From NCBI GenBank assembly GCA_022771715.1, contig JALELF010000043.1, positions 1 through 34,098 on the forward strand: a stretch of 34,098 bases of DNA, given 5' to 3'. Shown here one piece after another: positions 1-9,225 of this stretch. A model generated the notes under the pieces. The model searched no databases. It was given only the letters and a program-made list of their open reading frames with translations, and was not told the DNA's origin. Every line of letters begins with the position of its first letter. Positions within the stretch are counted from its first letter, which is position 1. The translations under genes were made by a program, and so were the position numbers. Source of the DNA: Bacillota bacterium. GTDB taxonomy: Bacteria > Bacillota_I > Bacilli_A > RF39 > UBA660.

Positions 1-85
1 CAGCTTATTTATTAATTTTCGCGTTCATAAAGCTAATATTAACATTGTACTATATATTCTTTAAAAAAAGTGACAGGTACTGGCT

Positions 86-361
86 ATGAATATTCTACTC
101 ATTATAGTTATAATTTTAATCATATTTATTAGTGAATTTATCACATACAAAATTATAAAAAGAATTGATAAAAAAGAACGTGAAAAACTTTACAATTGGG
201 AACTAGGCTATATTAAACAGCTTACAGCAGAAAAAAAATTATTAAAAGAGGTGACAAAAAATGGCACTAATAATTCTACTACTAATTCCGGTAATACCAG
301 CAGGACTGACGTACTGGAATCTAAGACAAGCTCAGAAGATAATATGCAAGCCGCCAAATAA
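86..361 (+). CDS. Small N-terminal single-TM protein of the phage-like element; tail overlaps the Zot-like gene in another frame
   Basis: ORF with hydrophobic N-terminus (MNILLIIVIILIIFISEF) then charged segment; last ~100 nt overlap the downstream gene and encode a low-complexity Asn/Thr/Ser tail. Confidence 0.45.
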   Translation: MNILLIIVIILIIFISEFITYKIIKRIDKKEREKLYNWELGYIKQLTAEKKLLKEVTKNGTNNSTTNSGNTSRTDVLESKTSSEDNMQAAK

Positions 362-929
362 ATTTGTGCAGGTTTTCGCGCCTCCTGGCGTGGGCAAAAC
401 TACATTAGCTGCGAAAATTGTTAGAGAATGTACAAAAAAAGGCGAAATAGTATATAGTAATGTTCCTATAATTCACGCGCAAAAATTTGATATGAAAGAT
501 TTAGGTAAATACATGTTTAGACATTGTACTTTGATTATTGACGAGGCTGGTACTCAGGTCGGCAATCGTAACTGGCAACACAACCTAGATAACAAACAAA
601 TCGAATTTTTAAAAAAACATAGGCATTATGATGTAGATATTTATTTGTTTTCACAAGCATATAATGACGTTGATAATAAATTTAGAGAGCTTACTACTCA
701 ATTATTAATGCTTAAAAAGTCAAAATTGCCGTTTTACGTCTATGCAATGTCAATCAAAAAAACTATGGATTTAATAAACGGTCAAATAGTCGAGTTCTTT
801 GAGTGGGACAAGGCAGATAGTTTTAGATACTTTATACCTAATGCTTGGGCATACTTTAACTCATACGAAATAGACAAAAAACTTCCAAAAATGCGCGTAG
901 ACTTCTATACAAAGAGTGATACATTTTAG
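261..929 (+). CDS. Zot-like/pI-type assembly ATPase (inovirus-like)
   Basis: N-terminal TM segment, Walker A FAPPGVGKTTLA, Walker B CTLIIDEAG, KKHRHYDVDIYLFSQ motif typical of Zot family; RBS agaggtg 8 nt upstream of ATG. Confidence 0.8.
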   Translation: MALIILLLIPVIPAGLTYWNLRQAQKIICKPPNKFVQVFAPPGVGKTTLAAKIVRECTKKGEIVYSNVPIIHAQKFDMKDLGKYMFRHCTLIIDEAGTQVGNRNWQHNLDNKQIEFLKKHRHYDVDIYLFSQAYNDVDNKFRELTTQLLMLKKSKLPFYVYAMSIKKTMDLINGQIVEFFEWDKADSFRYFIPNAWAYFNSYEIDKKLPKMRVDFYTKSDTF

Positions 930-937
930 ATTGTGTG

Positions 938-977
938 AAAATTTAGTATAGTATAAATACTATACTAAATTTTTTTT
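938..977 (+). terminator. Rho-independent terminator after the Zot-like gene
   Basis: Near-perfect palindrome AAAATTTAGTATAGTAT-AA-ATACTATACTAAATTTT followed by T run. Confidence 0.75.
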
Positions 978-1060
978 TCAAATGAAAATTTGGGGTAAAT
1001 GTGTTTGTTAAGAGAAAAAGGGGAGCTACTTGACAAAGTACGCGAATATATGCTACATTT

Positions 1061-1081
1061 AATATGCGCGCAGAGCATATT
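1061..1081. other. Hairpin AATATGC-GCGCAGA-GCATATT in phage non-coding region
   Basis: Perfect 7-bp arms with 7-nt loop; candidate origin/packaging element only. Confidence 0.4.
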
Positions 1082-1133
1082 CCTATTACTATACACAGCT
1101 AACAGACTATAAACTCGTAAAACCTTTGAAATG

Positions 1134-1156
1134 AGCACTAGAAATAGTGCTTTTTT
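1134..1156 (+). terminator. Terminator-like hairpin with GAAA loop
   Basis: AGCACTA-GAAA-TAGTGCT followed by TTTTT. Confidence 0.65.
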
Positions 1157-1280
1157 CGTAATTTTTAAAAAAATAAAAATATTCTCGCGCACGCGCGCGT
1201 TATTATTCTTCTATATTAAATTTTATTATTCTATTTTATTATTAAATTTTATATATTATATTTAAAGGTTTGAAAAAAAT

Positions 1281-1359
1281 TTCAAGGGGCTTTGAACTTT
1301 TTTTCATGACCCTAGAACTTTTTTTCAAGGGGCTTTGAACTTTTTTTCAAGGGTTTAAG
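1281..1359. repeat. ~22-bp tandem direct repeats (about 3.5 units), iteron-like
   Basis: TTCA starts at 1281, 1303, 1324, 1346; units 1 and 3 are identical TTCAAGGGGCTTTGAACTTTTTTT; unit 2 degenerate; each full unit has internal dyad TTCAA..TTGAA. Confidence 0.8.
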
Positions 1360-1419
1360 TGTTAATTATTGAAAATTATCAAATATTGTGTTATTTTTTT
1401 AGTAGTACTGGAGGTGAAT

Positions 1420-1447
1420 TTGACAAAAGAGTAAAAAAATGTATAAT
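1420..1447 (+). promoter_or_regulatory. Consensus sigma-A promoter for integrase
   Basis: TTGACA (1420-1425), 16-nt spacer, TATAAT (1442-1447). Confidence 0.75.
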
Positions 1448-1474
1448 AATCGCCGAAAAAAGGGGGTGTTATAC

Positions 1475-2404
1475 ATGAATTTAGAATTTAAAGACGCTTG
1501 TGAGCTGTTTTTAGTGCATGAGAAGCGTATATTGAAGTTTCAAACATACAATTTAACTGTCAGAAATTTTAATTTACACATTATACCCTATTTTGAAAAC
1601 AAAAAAATCAAAGATATTAAAATCAATGACTTGCTTTCTTGGTATAATGAAATTGATGACCAAAGCTTTTGCTCTAAATTTAAAAACAGCTTAAGAACTA
1701 AACTAGTACAATTCTATGACTATTTGATTTTATATCATGATGTAAATATTAATCTAGCAAAAAAACTTGATATTTTTAGAGGTAGAAACGAAACAAAAAA
1801 AATCAAAATATGGAAATTTAAAGAATGTAGAAGATTTTTAAAAGCTACAAAAGAAGATATTGTATATAATGTGTTTTTCAATTTTCTATTAATTTCTGGT
1901 TGCAGAGTTGGTGAAGCTTTAGCAATAAAATTTGAAAACATTGAAAATAACAAAGTTACGCTTAAATTAGCGCTATCAAAAGATTATATAAATGGCAAAC
2001 CAGTTTTGCAAACAACTAAAACTAACGATACTAGAATTATTTCACTTGATTTTATAACAATGCTGAAGATAAAAAAATTAAAGCGCTACTACTCTACTCA
2101 ATACAAATATTTTGAAAATAGTTTTTATGTTTTTGGTGGAAAAAAACCATTAGCAAGAACAACGTTAAAAAGACGAAAAGATTATTTTTGTGATAAAGCA
2201 AAGGTAACTAGAATTAGAATACACGATTTTAGACATGTAAATGCTAGTATTTTATATGCTATAACAAAAAACGTAAAACTTGTCCAGGAACAATTAGGAC
2301 ATAAAAGTAGCTCAACTACTATTAATACGTACATTCATGTACTTGAAAGTCAAAGAAAAAGAACTACTAGAGTTCTCAACATGATACGATTTATTTTGAA
2401 CTGA
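1475..2404 (+). CDS. Tyrosine recombinase/integrase
   Basis: GCRVGEAL, HDFRH, LGHKSSSTTINTYIHV catalytic R..HxxR..Y motifs; start trimmed from 1439 to ATG 1475 because the longer ORF begins before the -10 box; RBS gggggtg. Confidence 0.9.
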   Translation: MNLEFKDACELFLVHEKRILKFQTYNLTVRNFNLHIIPYFENKKIKDIKINDLLSWYNEIDDQSFCSKFKNSLRTKLVQFYDYLILYHDVNINLAKKLDIFRGRNETKKIKIWKFKECRRFLKATKEDIVYNVFFNFLLISGCRVGEALAIKFENIENNKVTLKLALSKDYINGKPVLQTTKTNDTRIISLDFITMLKIKKLKRYYSTQYKYFENSFYVFGGKKPLARTTLKRRKDYFCDKAKVTRIRIHDFRHVNASILYAITKNVKLVQEQLGHKSSSTTINTYIHVLESQRKRTTRVLNMIRFILN

Positions 2405-2499
2405 CCCCTCGACAAAAGGCAATGTAAAAATAAATCATAACTATATAAAACATCTAAAATGCCAAAATTTGGCCTTTTTAGGCTGTTTTAAGCAAATTA

Positions 2500-2573
2500 T
2501 GGAGCAGGTGATGGGAATCGGACCCACGTTATTAGCTTGGAAGGCTAAAGTTCTACCATTGAACTACACCTGC
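2500..2573 (-). tRNA. tRNA-Gly(UCC)
   Basis: GCAGGTG acceptor arm, anticodon loop CTTCCAA, TPsiC arm GTGGGTCCGATTCCCAT, encoded CCA; cloverleaf consistent. Confidence 0.95.
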
Positions 2574-2649
2574 ATCAGTAGACGTTATTAATTATACTAC
2601 ACTATCATTAAAAACGTCAATACCAATTTTAAAATTTCTATAAAAATTT

Positions 2650-3288
2650 CTAAATAATATTAAATAAATCACTAGTAAATATAATATAATCTAATAATTT
2701 TAATATGGCCATAACAATTACACTATAAAAAACTAACTTGTCAACATTATTTTCTTTAATTAAATTCTTTAGAGCAAATGTCAATATTAAAATAGTATAA
2801 GTCACAGCAGCAGCTAAAACTACAACCTTTAAAGGACTCCATATTATGCCTAAAATTGAAGCAACTAGTGCAAGTACTATATTAGGGATAATTGAAACAC
2901 TAATAGTTCCTAAAGCCTTAACATATGTTGTTTCTTTCTTTAAAACTAAAACTATTAAATATAAAACACCAGCTATACATAAAACCATAAGTGCATATTG
3001 TAATAAACTTTTAAAGATCAAATCAACATAATTTAATCCATCTAAATTACTCAAAGAAATATCCCATTTATATTTTTGAGTCCAAAAATCATACTTTCTT
3101 GCAAATACAGTATTAAATATAGTCGCTATTAAATTAGCAAGCATTATTCCTATAGAAACAAGACCTGCAAAGATAAAAGCACTCTTTGTTTCTTTTAAAG
3201 CACATACATTTTCATCCATACTACTAATTGGTGCAAATATCGAACTTTTAAAAATATCTAAAAAATTTTTTTTGTTTTTCTTTTCCAT
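2650..3288 (-). CDS. Multi-TM membrane protein, Yip1-like
   Basis: Five or so hydrophobic segments; weak similarity in layout to Yip1-domain proteins. Confidence 0.5.
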   Translation of the reverse strand: MEKKNKKNFLDIFKSSIFAPISSMDENVCALKETKSAFIFAGLVSIGIMLANLIATIFNTVFARKYDFWTQKYKWDISLSNLDGLNYVDLIFKSLLQYALMVLCIAGVLYLIVLVLKKETTYVKALGTISVSIIPNIVLALVASILGIIWSPLKVVVLAAAVTYTILILTFALKNLIKENNVDKLVFYSVIVMAILKLLDYIIFTSDLFNII

Positions 3289-3352
3289 AACATTACCTCT
3301 CTATCAATCATATCTAAATTATACACCATACTGGCATATTACCGCAATACCT

Positions 3353-4354
3353 TTATTTAAGAATCCATGCATTTGGAATTGCTCTTTGATAAAAACTTCC
3401 ATTTAGGATTCCACATGGTCTATTATAAATTTCTCCATTAATTGTCAAAGTTGTAGATGCACCACCATCTAAATTAGCAGCATTATAAGCTCCGTATCTA
3501 AGTAATATTTTAGTTACTTCACTAATAGATGCTCCTATACTATACCCAGGTTGTCTACCATCAATTACTAAAAATAAGACAATGCCATCTTTTCTTTGTG
3601 CTATAGCCGTTCTAGGATGAATTCCCATTCCACCATTACCAGTTATATAAGATGATTCCCCATTTACTATTAAAAATGGTCCAAACTCAATACCATCTAC
3701 CATTCCATCTTCTATAGCTTCTTCAGCACTTTTATGAGAAAGCATTAAAACACCCTCATTATTAAAACCAATTATTCCACTATTATATGTATTAGGAATA
3801 CCATTTAATATTTTAGAATCTTTTATAAGTATCCCAGCTACTTCACCACCAGTACCTACTCCACCTTCATCAGCAAATCCGCCAGCATTAATTCCGACTA
3901 TAGCATTATTATTTTTAGAAATAACATCCAAAGTTTCCCCTCTATACCCTAAAGTAGAAGGAAGTGCTAAAGAAATATTCTTAGCATCATAAATTGCTAC
4001 TAAATAGCCCTGATAACCATTACCACTAAGTTTAATAATTTTATATTTAGCATCTTTCTCTCTTTCTAGAATTTCCCTTTCATAATCAGATGTATATACC
4101 CTATCTTGATTACTACTAAAGACAATATGAGAAGTATCAGAACTTTTACCACTATCAATCACTTTATTCTTTTCTAAAACTTCTTCAATCATACTTTCAG
4201 AATAAAATACCTTAGCTAAATATTGATGAGACATTGTTGTCATAGCTGTAGTAATTAAAGTATCCTTAAAATAAGTAATAGGCCCATATATTAGGAACAA
4301 GCAAATAATAGCAAGTACATCCAATACAATTAATATTTTAGTTTTTATCTTCAT
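3353..4354 (-). CDS. Phosphodiester glycosidase family (NAGPA-like) exported protein
   Basis: N-terminal TM, GINAGGF, HPRTAIAQRKDG, LVIDGRQPGYSIGASISEV, NLDGGASTT motifs; ATG at 4354 has RBS aggtg. Confidence 0.85.
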   Translation of the reverse strand: MKIKTKILIVLDVLAIICLFLIYGPITYFKDTLITTAMTTMSHQYLAKVFYSESMIEEVLEKNKVIDSGKSSDTSHIVFSSNQDRVYTSDYEREILEREKDAKYKIIKLSGNGYQGYLVAIYDAKNISLALPSTLGYRGETLDVISKNNNAIVGINAGGFADEGGVGTGGEVAGILIKDSKILNGIPNTYNSGIIGFNNEGVLMLSHKSAEEAIEDGMVDGIEFGPFLIVNGESSYITGNGGMGIHPRTAIAQRKDGIVLFLVIDGRQPGYSIGASISEVTKILLRYGAYNAANLDGGASTTLTINGEIYNRPCGILNGSFYQRAIPNAWILK

Positions 4355-5537
4355 TATTTTCACCTACTATATATGGACTATTTTTAGTTCCATCACCAGT
4401 TATTTTTAAATCATTCTTTATTTTAAATACTGGTCTTACTCCAAAATCTTTTAAATTGTTTTCTTCATAAATAATACCATTGTTTTTAATAACATACATT
4501 GTTTCTAATAACCTTGGTGTACTCATTAAAATATAGTTATTTTGGTCATTTATAAACATATCACCAATATTAGCGATTACAACATTACAATTTATTTTTT
4601 CTTTTTGAATTTCACTATAATCATTATCAAAATGTCCACTATACCAACCACTTGTTATCAAATTATCCATATCCAAAGAATTATAAAAATTATCATTTAA
4701 ATAATTATATAAGTTACTATTTTCATATTTAGATATACTTAATTCATATGGAATAACATCATCTAATATTAATTTAGCATAATCATTATTTTCCATAATT
4801 CTAAATGTTTTATTACTAAAAGAAACATAACTTCCTATCAAAGCATCTTTCAAATTAGTAACAGCTCTATCTAGTATATAAGGATTATTTTTAGTTCCAC
4901 TACCATTTAATATATCAGTACTATTAATAGTTATTACAGGTTTTATACCATACAAATCATTACCATTTATATCACTTATTTTTCCAGAATCATTTACATA
5001 AAGATTACTCATTAAATAAGTAAAATATCCATTATTAATATAACTATTAATACCACCAACTATATCATAATTATCTAGTGATAACAATAAAACCTTATTA
5101 GTATATTTTTCTATACACTCATTTTTTTCATCGCTATTTATACAAGTTTCAGTGTCAACTATAAGTCTATTGTCTAACAAATTATAAAATTCATTATTTA
5201 AATAATCCAATACATCATCATAATATAAATTAGTCACAGGTACATCACTAATAAGTGTCAATTTATTATTTTCTAGTTTTATAATTCGCCATAATATACC
5301 AGAATATATAACATAATTATTACCATTATTTTCAGTATAATAATAAGAGTTATCAACTTTACGTAAATTTAATATAGCTCTATTATCTAATATAATCTCA
5401 TATAAATCATTACTTATAACATCCCTATTATGACTTAATCTATAATAGTGAATAAAGCGATAAGAAAAGAAACCAACAATTCCAATTAAAAATATAATAC
5501 TTGTCCATATAAAAATATTTTCTATCTTTTTCATCAT
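4338..5537 (-). CDS. N-terminally anchored surface protein with two tandem repeated modules
   Basis: N-terminal TM; module ends KPVITINSTDILNGSGTKNNPYIL and RPVFKIKNDLKITGDGTKNSPYIV. Confidence 0.6.
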   Translation of the reverse strand: MMKKIENIFIWTSIIFLIGIVGFFSYRFIHYYRLSHNRDVISNDLYEIILDNRAILNLRKVDNSYYYTENNGNNYVIYSGILWRIIKLENNKLTLISDVPVTNLYYDDVLDYLNNEFYNLLDNRLIVDTETCINSDEKNECIEKYTNKVLLLSLDNYDIVGGINSYINNGYFTYLMSNLYVNDSGKISDINGNDLYGIKPVITINSTDILNGSGTKNNPYILDRAVTNLKDALIGSYVSFSNKTFRIMENNDYAKLILDDVIPYELSISKYENSNLYNYLNDNFYNSLDMDNLITSGWYSGHFDNDYSEIQKEKINCNVVIANIGDMFINDQNNYILMSTPRLLETMYVIKNNGIIYEENNLKDFGVRPVFKIKNDLKITGDGTKNSPYIVGENNEDKN

Positions 5538-5584
5538 ACCACCATATAAAATTCTACTAAAAAAAGATAAAACTGTCTACTATT

Positions 5585-7558
5585 TTATGACAAATTATTT
5601 ACTTTCTCTATTAATTCTTTATGTAGCAAAGAATTTTCATATTCACCATTTTCTAAAAACTCTAAACTATCATCTTTAGCTTTTAAAAGAATTTTATAAT
5701 CTTTTTTTAAATCAGCTATTTTAAATGACATATCACCACTTTGTTTAATTCCAAATAAGTCTCCACTACCTCTTAATAAAAAGTCTTCTTCACTTACTTT
5801 AAAGCCATCACTTGTCGTTGTTAAAATATTTAATCTTTCTTTTTCTCTATCACTTATTAAAATACAATATGATTGTAAACTACTTCTTCCTACTCTTCCT
5901 CTTAATTGATGAAGTGCAGAAAGACCAAATCTATAACTATCAAAAATTACAATCATAGTTGCATTTTTAACATCTACTCCAACTTCAATAACCGTAGTAC
6001 TAATTAAAATTGATATTTCATTATTTTTAAACTTATTCATTATTTCATCTTTTTCTGTACTACTCATTTTTCCATGTAATACACCTGTTTTACATACTTT
6101 AGAAAAAGCCTGATTCATCTTTTCTTCCAAATTATTAACATTTTCTAAATTGATTTTATCGCTTTCTTCTATTAAAGGTGCGATTACATATATTTGGTGA
6201 TTTTGTTTTAATTCTTCATACATTCTAGTTAAAACATCTTTAATTTCACTATTTTTTCTAAGAAGTGTTATTACTTCTTTTCTACCATTTGGCATTGTTT
6301 TTATGTTTGATACATCCATATCACCATACAAAGTTAAAGCGTAAGTTCTAGGTATTGGAGTAGCACTCATATATAATATATCTGGTGTAATTCCTTTATT
6401 TTTTAAGCTACTTCTTTGATTAACACCAAAACGGTGTTGCTCATCTGTTATAACTAGTCCTAAATTGTTATATTTTACATTATCTGTAAATAAAGCATGT
6501 GTTCCAATAATACAATCAATTTTATTGTTTTCTAAATCTTCATATATTTTCTTTTTATTTTTGGTTTTACCAGTCAAAAGTTCAACTTTAATATTATGCT
6601 TTTCAAATATTTTATTAATATTTATAAAGTGTTGTTCAGCAAGTATTTCAGTAGGTGCCATAAGTGCACTTTGATAACCAGACAAATAATTAATGTAAAT
6701 AGCTATAAAACTTACAACCGTTTTACCGCTTCCAACATCTCCTTGTACTAATCTATTCATTCTTTTTTCAGACACTAAATCATTATATATATCATTTACA
6801 CATTGCATCTGATCCGTAGTTAACGTAAATGGTAAATCATTAATAAATTCATCAACTAATTTTTTATCAACATTTCTTTGTAAACCCTTAACATTTTTGT
6901 GCATTTTTAAATAATTCATTTTTAACATAAATAAAAATAATTCTTCATACTTTAATACTATTCTAGCTATTTTTAAATTTTCTAAACTAGTAGGATTATG
7001 CATTTCTTTAATAGCGCTTTTTTTATCTATAAAATCATATTTTTTCATTAAATAATCTGGTATATAATTAGTGACTTCATAATCTTTAATTTTACTTATA
7101 TATTTTTCTATTTGTTTACTAGTAAGTCCATAAGTAGAATGATAAACAGCTTCGATTCTTGGTGTATTATTTAATAAAGATAATTCTAAATTATAAGCTG
7201 TTATTAAATTATGTTTTTTATCATATTTTCCCATAACAGTTATTTCCGTACCTGGTTTTAATTTACTTTTCAAAAAACCTCTATTATAAATTACCACATT
7301 GAAAATAAAAGAATTAGTATTTATCCTAAAATTCATTTTATCTAATTTTCTATTTATATAAAAAACACTTGGAATATTCTCACAAATACCATCTATTATT
7401 ATATTGTCATTATCGTTTATATTATTTATATCACTTCTTTTAATGACATCATATCTAAATGGATAATATGTAATTAAGTCTTCTATTGTGTTTATATTTA
7501 ATTTTTTTAAATTAGCTACTGTCTTTGAGCCTATTCCTTTTATGTTTTCTATATCCAT
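5585..7558 (-). CDS. recG: ATP-dependent DNA helicase RecG
   Basis: Walker A QGDVGSGKTVV, DEQHRFGV, SATPIPRT, QLRGRVGRS motifs. Confidence 0.97.
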   Translation of the reverse strand: MDIENIKGIGSKTVANLKKLNINTIEDLITYYPFRYDVIKRSDINNINDNDNIIIDGICENIPSVFYINRKLDKMNFRINTNSFIFNVVIYNRGFLKSKLKPGTEITVMGKYDKKHNLITAYNLELSLLNNTPRIEAVYHSTYGLTSKQIEKYISKIKDYEVTNYIPDYLMKKYDFIDKKSAIKEMHNPTSLENLKIARIVLKYEELFLFMLKMNYLKMHKNVKGLQRNVDKKLVDEFINDLPFTLTTDQMQCVNDIYNDLVSEKRMNRLVQGDVGSGKTVVSFIAIYINYLSGYQSALMAPTEILAEQHFININKIFEKHNIKVELLTGKTKNKKKIYEDLENNKIDCIIGTHALFTDNVKYNNLGLVITDEQHRFGVNQRSSLKNKGITPDILYMSATPIPRTYALTLYGDMDVSNIKTMPNGRKEVITLLRKNSEIKDVLTRMYEELKQNHQIYVIAPLIEESDKINLENVNNLEEKMNQAFSKVCKTGVLHGKMSSTEKDEIMNKFKNNEISILISTTVIEVGVDVKNATMIVIFDSYRFGLSALHQLRGRVGRSSLQSYCILISDREKERLNILTTTSDGFKVSEEDFLLRGSGDLFGIKQSGDMSFKIADLKKDYKILLKAKDDSLEFLENGEYENSLLHKELIEKVNNLS

Positions 7559-7647
7559 ATATACCTCTTTTCATATAGTTATTATATAATAATTAATAGT
7601 TTTTGTAAATACATTTGTTTGCTTTCACTGATTAAAAAAAACTATTG

Positions 7648-8133
7648 CTAGTTTTCTTGATATCTAATAGAGCATTCACCTATTATTTCTAATGCCTTAT
7701 CTAAGCCTTCATAATCTTTTACTTCTACTTTGATATTTTGTAAAGTTTTGTAATTAGCAAAAAAGTCTTTTATTTCTTCTAAAGTAAACTCAGATAAATC
7801 ACTTAGTTTATTTATTTCATTATATCTAGGATCTACCGCTACTACTGATATTATTTTGTGATCAATTAACCCATTATCAATTAATGTAAGGACACCTATT
7901 ATCTTTGCAGGAACAACGCAGCCTGGAAATGTTGCTTCGCTACTTATTACAAGTATGTCTAATGGATCACCGTCTAATTCTAAAGTATTAGGAATATATC
8001 CATATTCAGCTGGATATGTCATAGCTGAATATAAAACTCTATCTAATCTAATATTATTTGTTTTTTTGTCAATTTCAAACTTAGTTTTTGTTTTTAAAGG
8101 TATCTCTATTATTGCATCATATATATTATTCAT
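7648..8133 (-). CDS. ppa: Inorganic pyrophosphatase (class I)
   Basis: NIRLDRVLYSAMTYPAEYGYIPNTLELDGDPLDILV; likely start ATG 8133 with RBS aaggaaag. Confidence 0.95.
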   Translation of the reverse strand: MNNIYDAIIEIPLKTKTKFEIDKKTNNIRLDRVLYSAMTYPAEYGYIPNTLELDGDPLDILVISSEATFPGCVVPAKIIGVLTLIDNGLIDHKIISVVAVDPRYNEINKLSDLSEFTLEEIKDFFANYKTLQNIKVEVKDYEGLDKALEIIGECSIRYQEN

Positions 8134-9103
8134 TTGTATCTTTCCTTTCACAATACTCTTTTACTGTTTCGCCTCTTGTATATAATGTTTTTAAATAATT
8201 ATTAGTAGTACTATAAGCACTAGTTAAATATATATTTTTATCTAATATATTTTTATTATTACAATCAACTATATTAACAGGACAATTAGTTATTTTTTCT
8301 ACTACTGTTTTTCTAAATCTATCATAATACATTTTTCTAAAATAACTAAAACCATTTACTAATCCAAGACGATTTATTTCATCATCAGTTAAATAATTAT
8401 TTTCACTATTAGTAAGCAAAGTTCCATATCTACTAATTACCATAATATTTCCTTTATAATCACACTGAGATAAAGAACCCATAATATCAATAACATAAAC
8501 ATCATCTGTCTTTAATATATATATAATTCCATCATTAGTTACATTTAGCTTTTGATTACTTACCAAATAATTATTTATACTAACACTTCCATATATATCA
8601 TCATTATTATAATTAAGATTTATATCAATTTTAATATTATCATTATAAGTTACATTTAAATTATCACATTCTGTTTTTAAAGAAAAACCTTTTTTTAAAC
8701 CATCTTCTAAAGAGTAAACAGCAATATCAGCAAAGTCATAATCACACTTTAAATTATCTCCTTTAACATCAACTATAAAGTCTTTTGTTAAATTTTTATA
8801 ATTTACTTTTATAACAGCTTTTCCTATCTTATCTTTTGTAACAATGTTATTATTTTCTACACTAACAATAGAATCATTACTAGATGTAATTTTTAATTCT
8901 TCTATTTTTAAATTGCTTAACTTTATATTATCTGTTAAATCATAAGTATTATTTATTTGTGTTTCAAAAAGTACTTCTTTTAAATAGAATTTAGTATTTT
9001 TATAAAAGTAAAAATATAAAATACTAATAATTAGTGCGATTAAAGCAATAATACTTATAAAAATTACAAGTTTTTTTATTTTTCTTCTTTTCTCTATTTT
9101 CAT
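8126..9103 (-). CDS. Membrane-anchored protein with Big/Ig-like region, unknown function
   Basis: N-terminal TM; ITSSNDSIVSVENNNIVTKDKIGKAVIKV resembles bacterial Ig-like (Big_2) domain. Confidence 0.55.
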   Translation of the reverse strand: MKIEKRRKIKKLVIFISIIALIALIISILYFYFYKNTKFYLKEVLFETQINNTYDLTDNIKLSNLKIEELKITSSNDSIVSVENNNIVTKDKIGKAVIKVNYKNLTKDFIVDVKGDNLKCDYDFADIAVYSLEDGLKKGFSLKTECDNLNVTYNDNIKIDINLNYNNDDIYGSVSINNYLVSNQKLNVTNDGIIYILKTDDVYVIDIMGSLSQCDYKGNIMVISRYGTLLTNSENNYLTDDEINRLGLVNGFSYFRKMYYDRFRKTVVEKITNCPVNIVDCNNKNILDKNIYLTSAYSTTNNYLKTLYTRGETVKEYCERKDTNE

Positions 9104-9225
9104 ACATAACTCCTAACTATATATTAATTATACAATATTGTTATAAAATAATAAAGAGTTTAATAAAAAAGCCTATACTAAATTTAAAAAAAAGAATATT
9201 TTAAAAGTAGTGTATAGGAGGATTT

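Noticed and set aside
965-1192. Minus-strand ORF of 75 aa in phage non-coding region
   Set aside because: Overlaps terminator and hairpins, unusual composition, no RBS; likely spurious.
1281-1359. CRISPR-like array
   Set aside because: Units are contiguous ~22-bp repeats without unique spacers.
1420-1434. SD-like GGAGGTG followed by TTG ACA AAA GAG TAA, possible leader peptide
   Set aside because: TTGACA is better explained as the -35 box of the integrase promoter; transcript would start downstream.
1735-1953. Minus-strand ORF inside integrase
   Set aside because: Antisense shadow ORF of the integrase.
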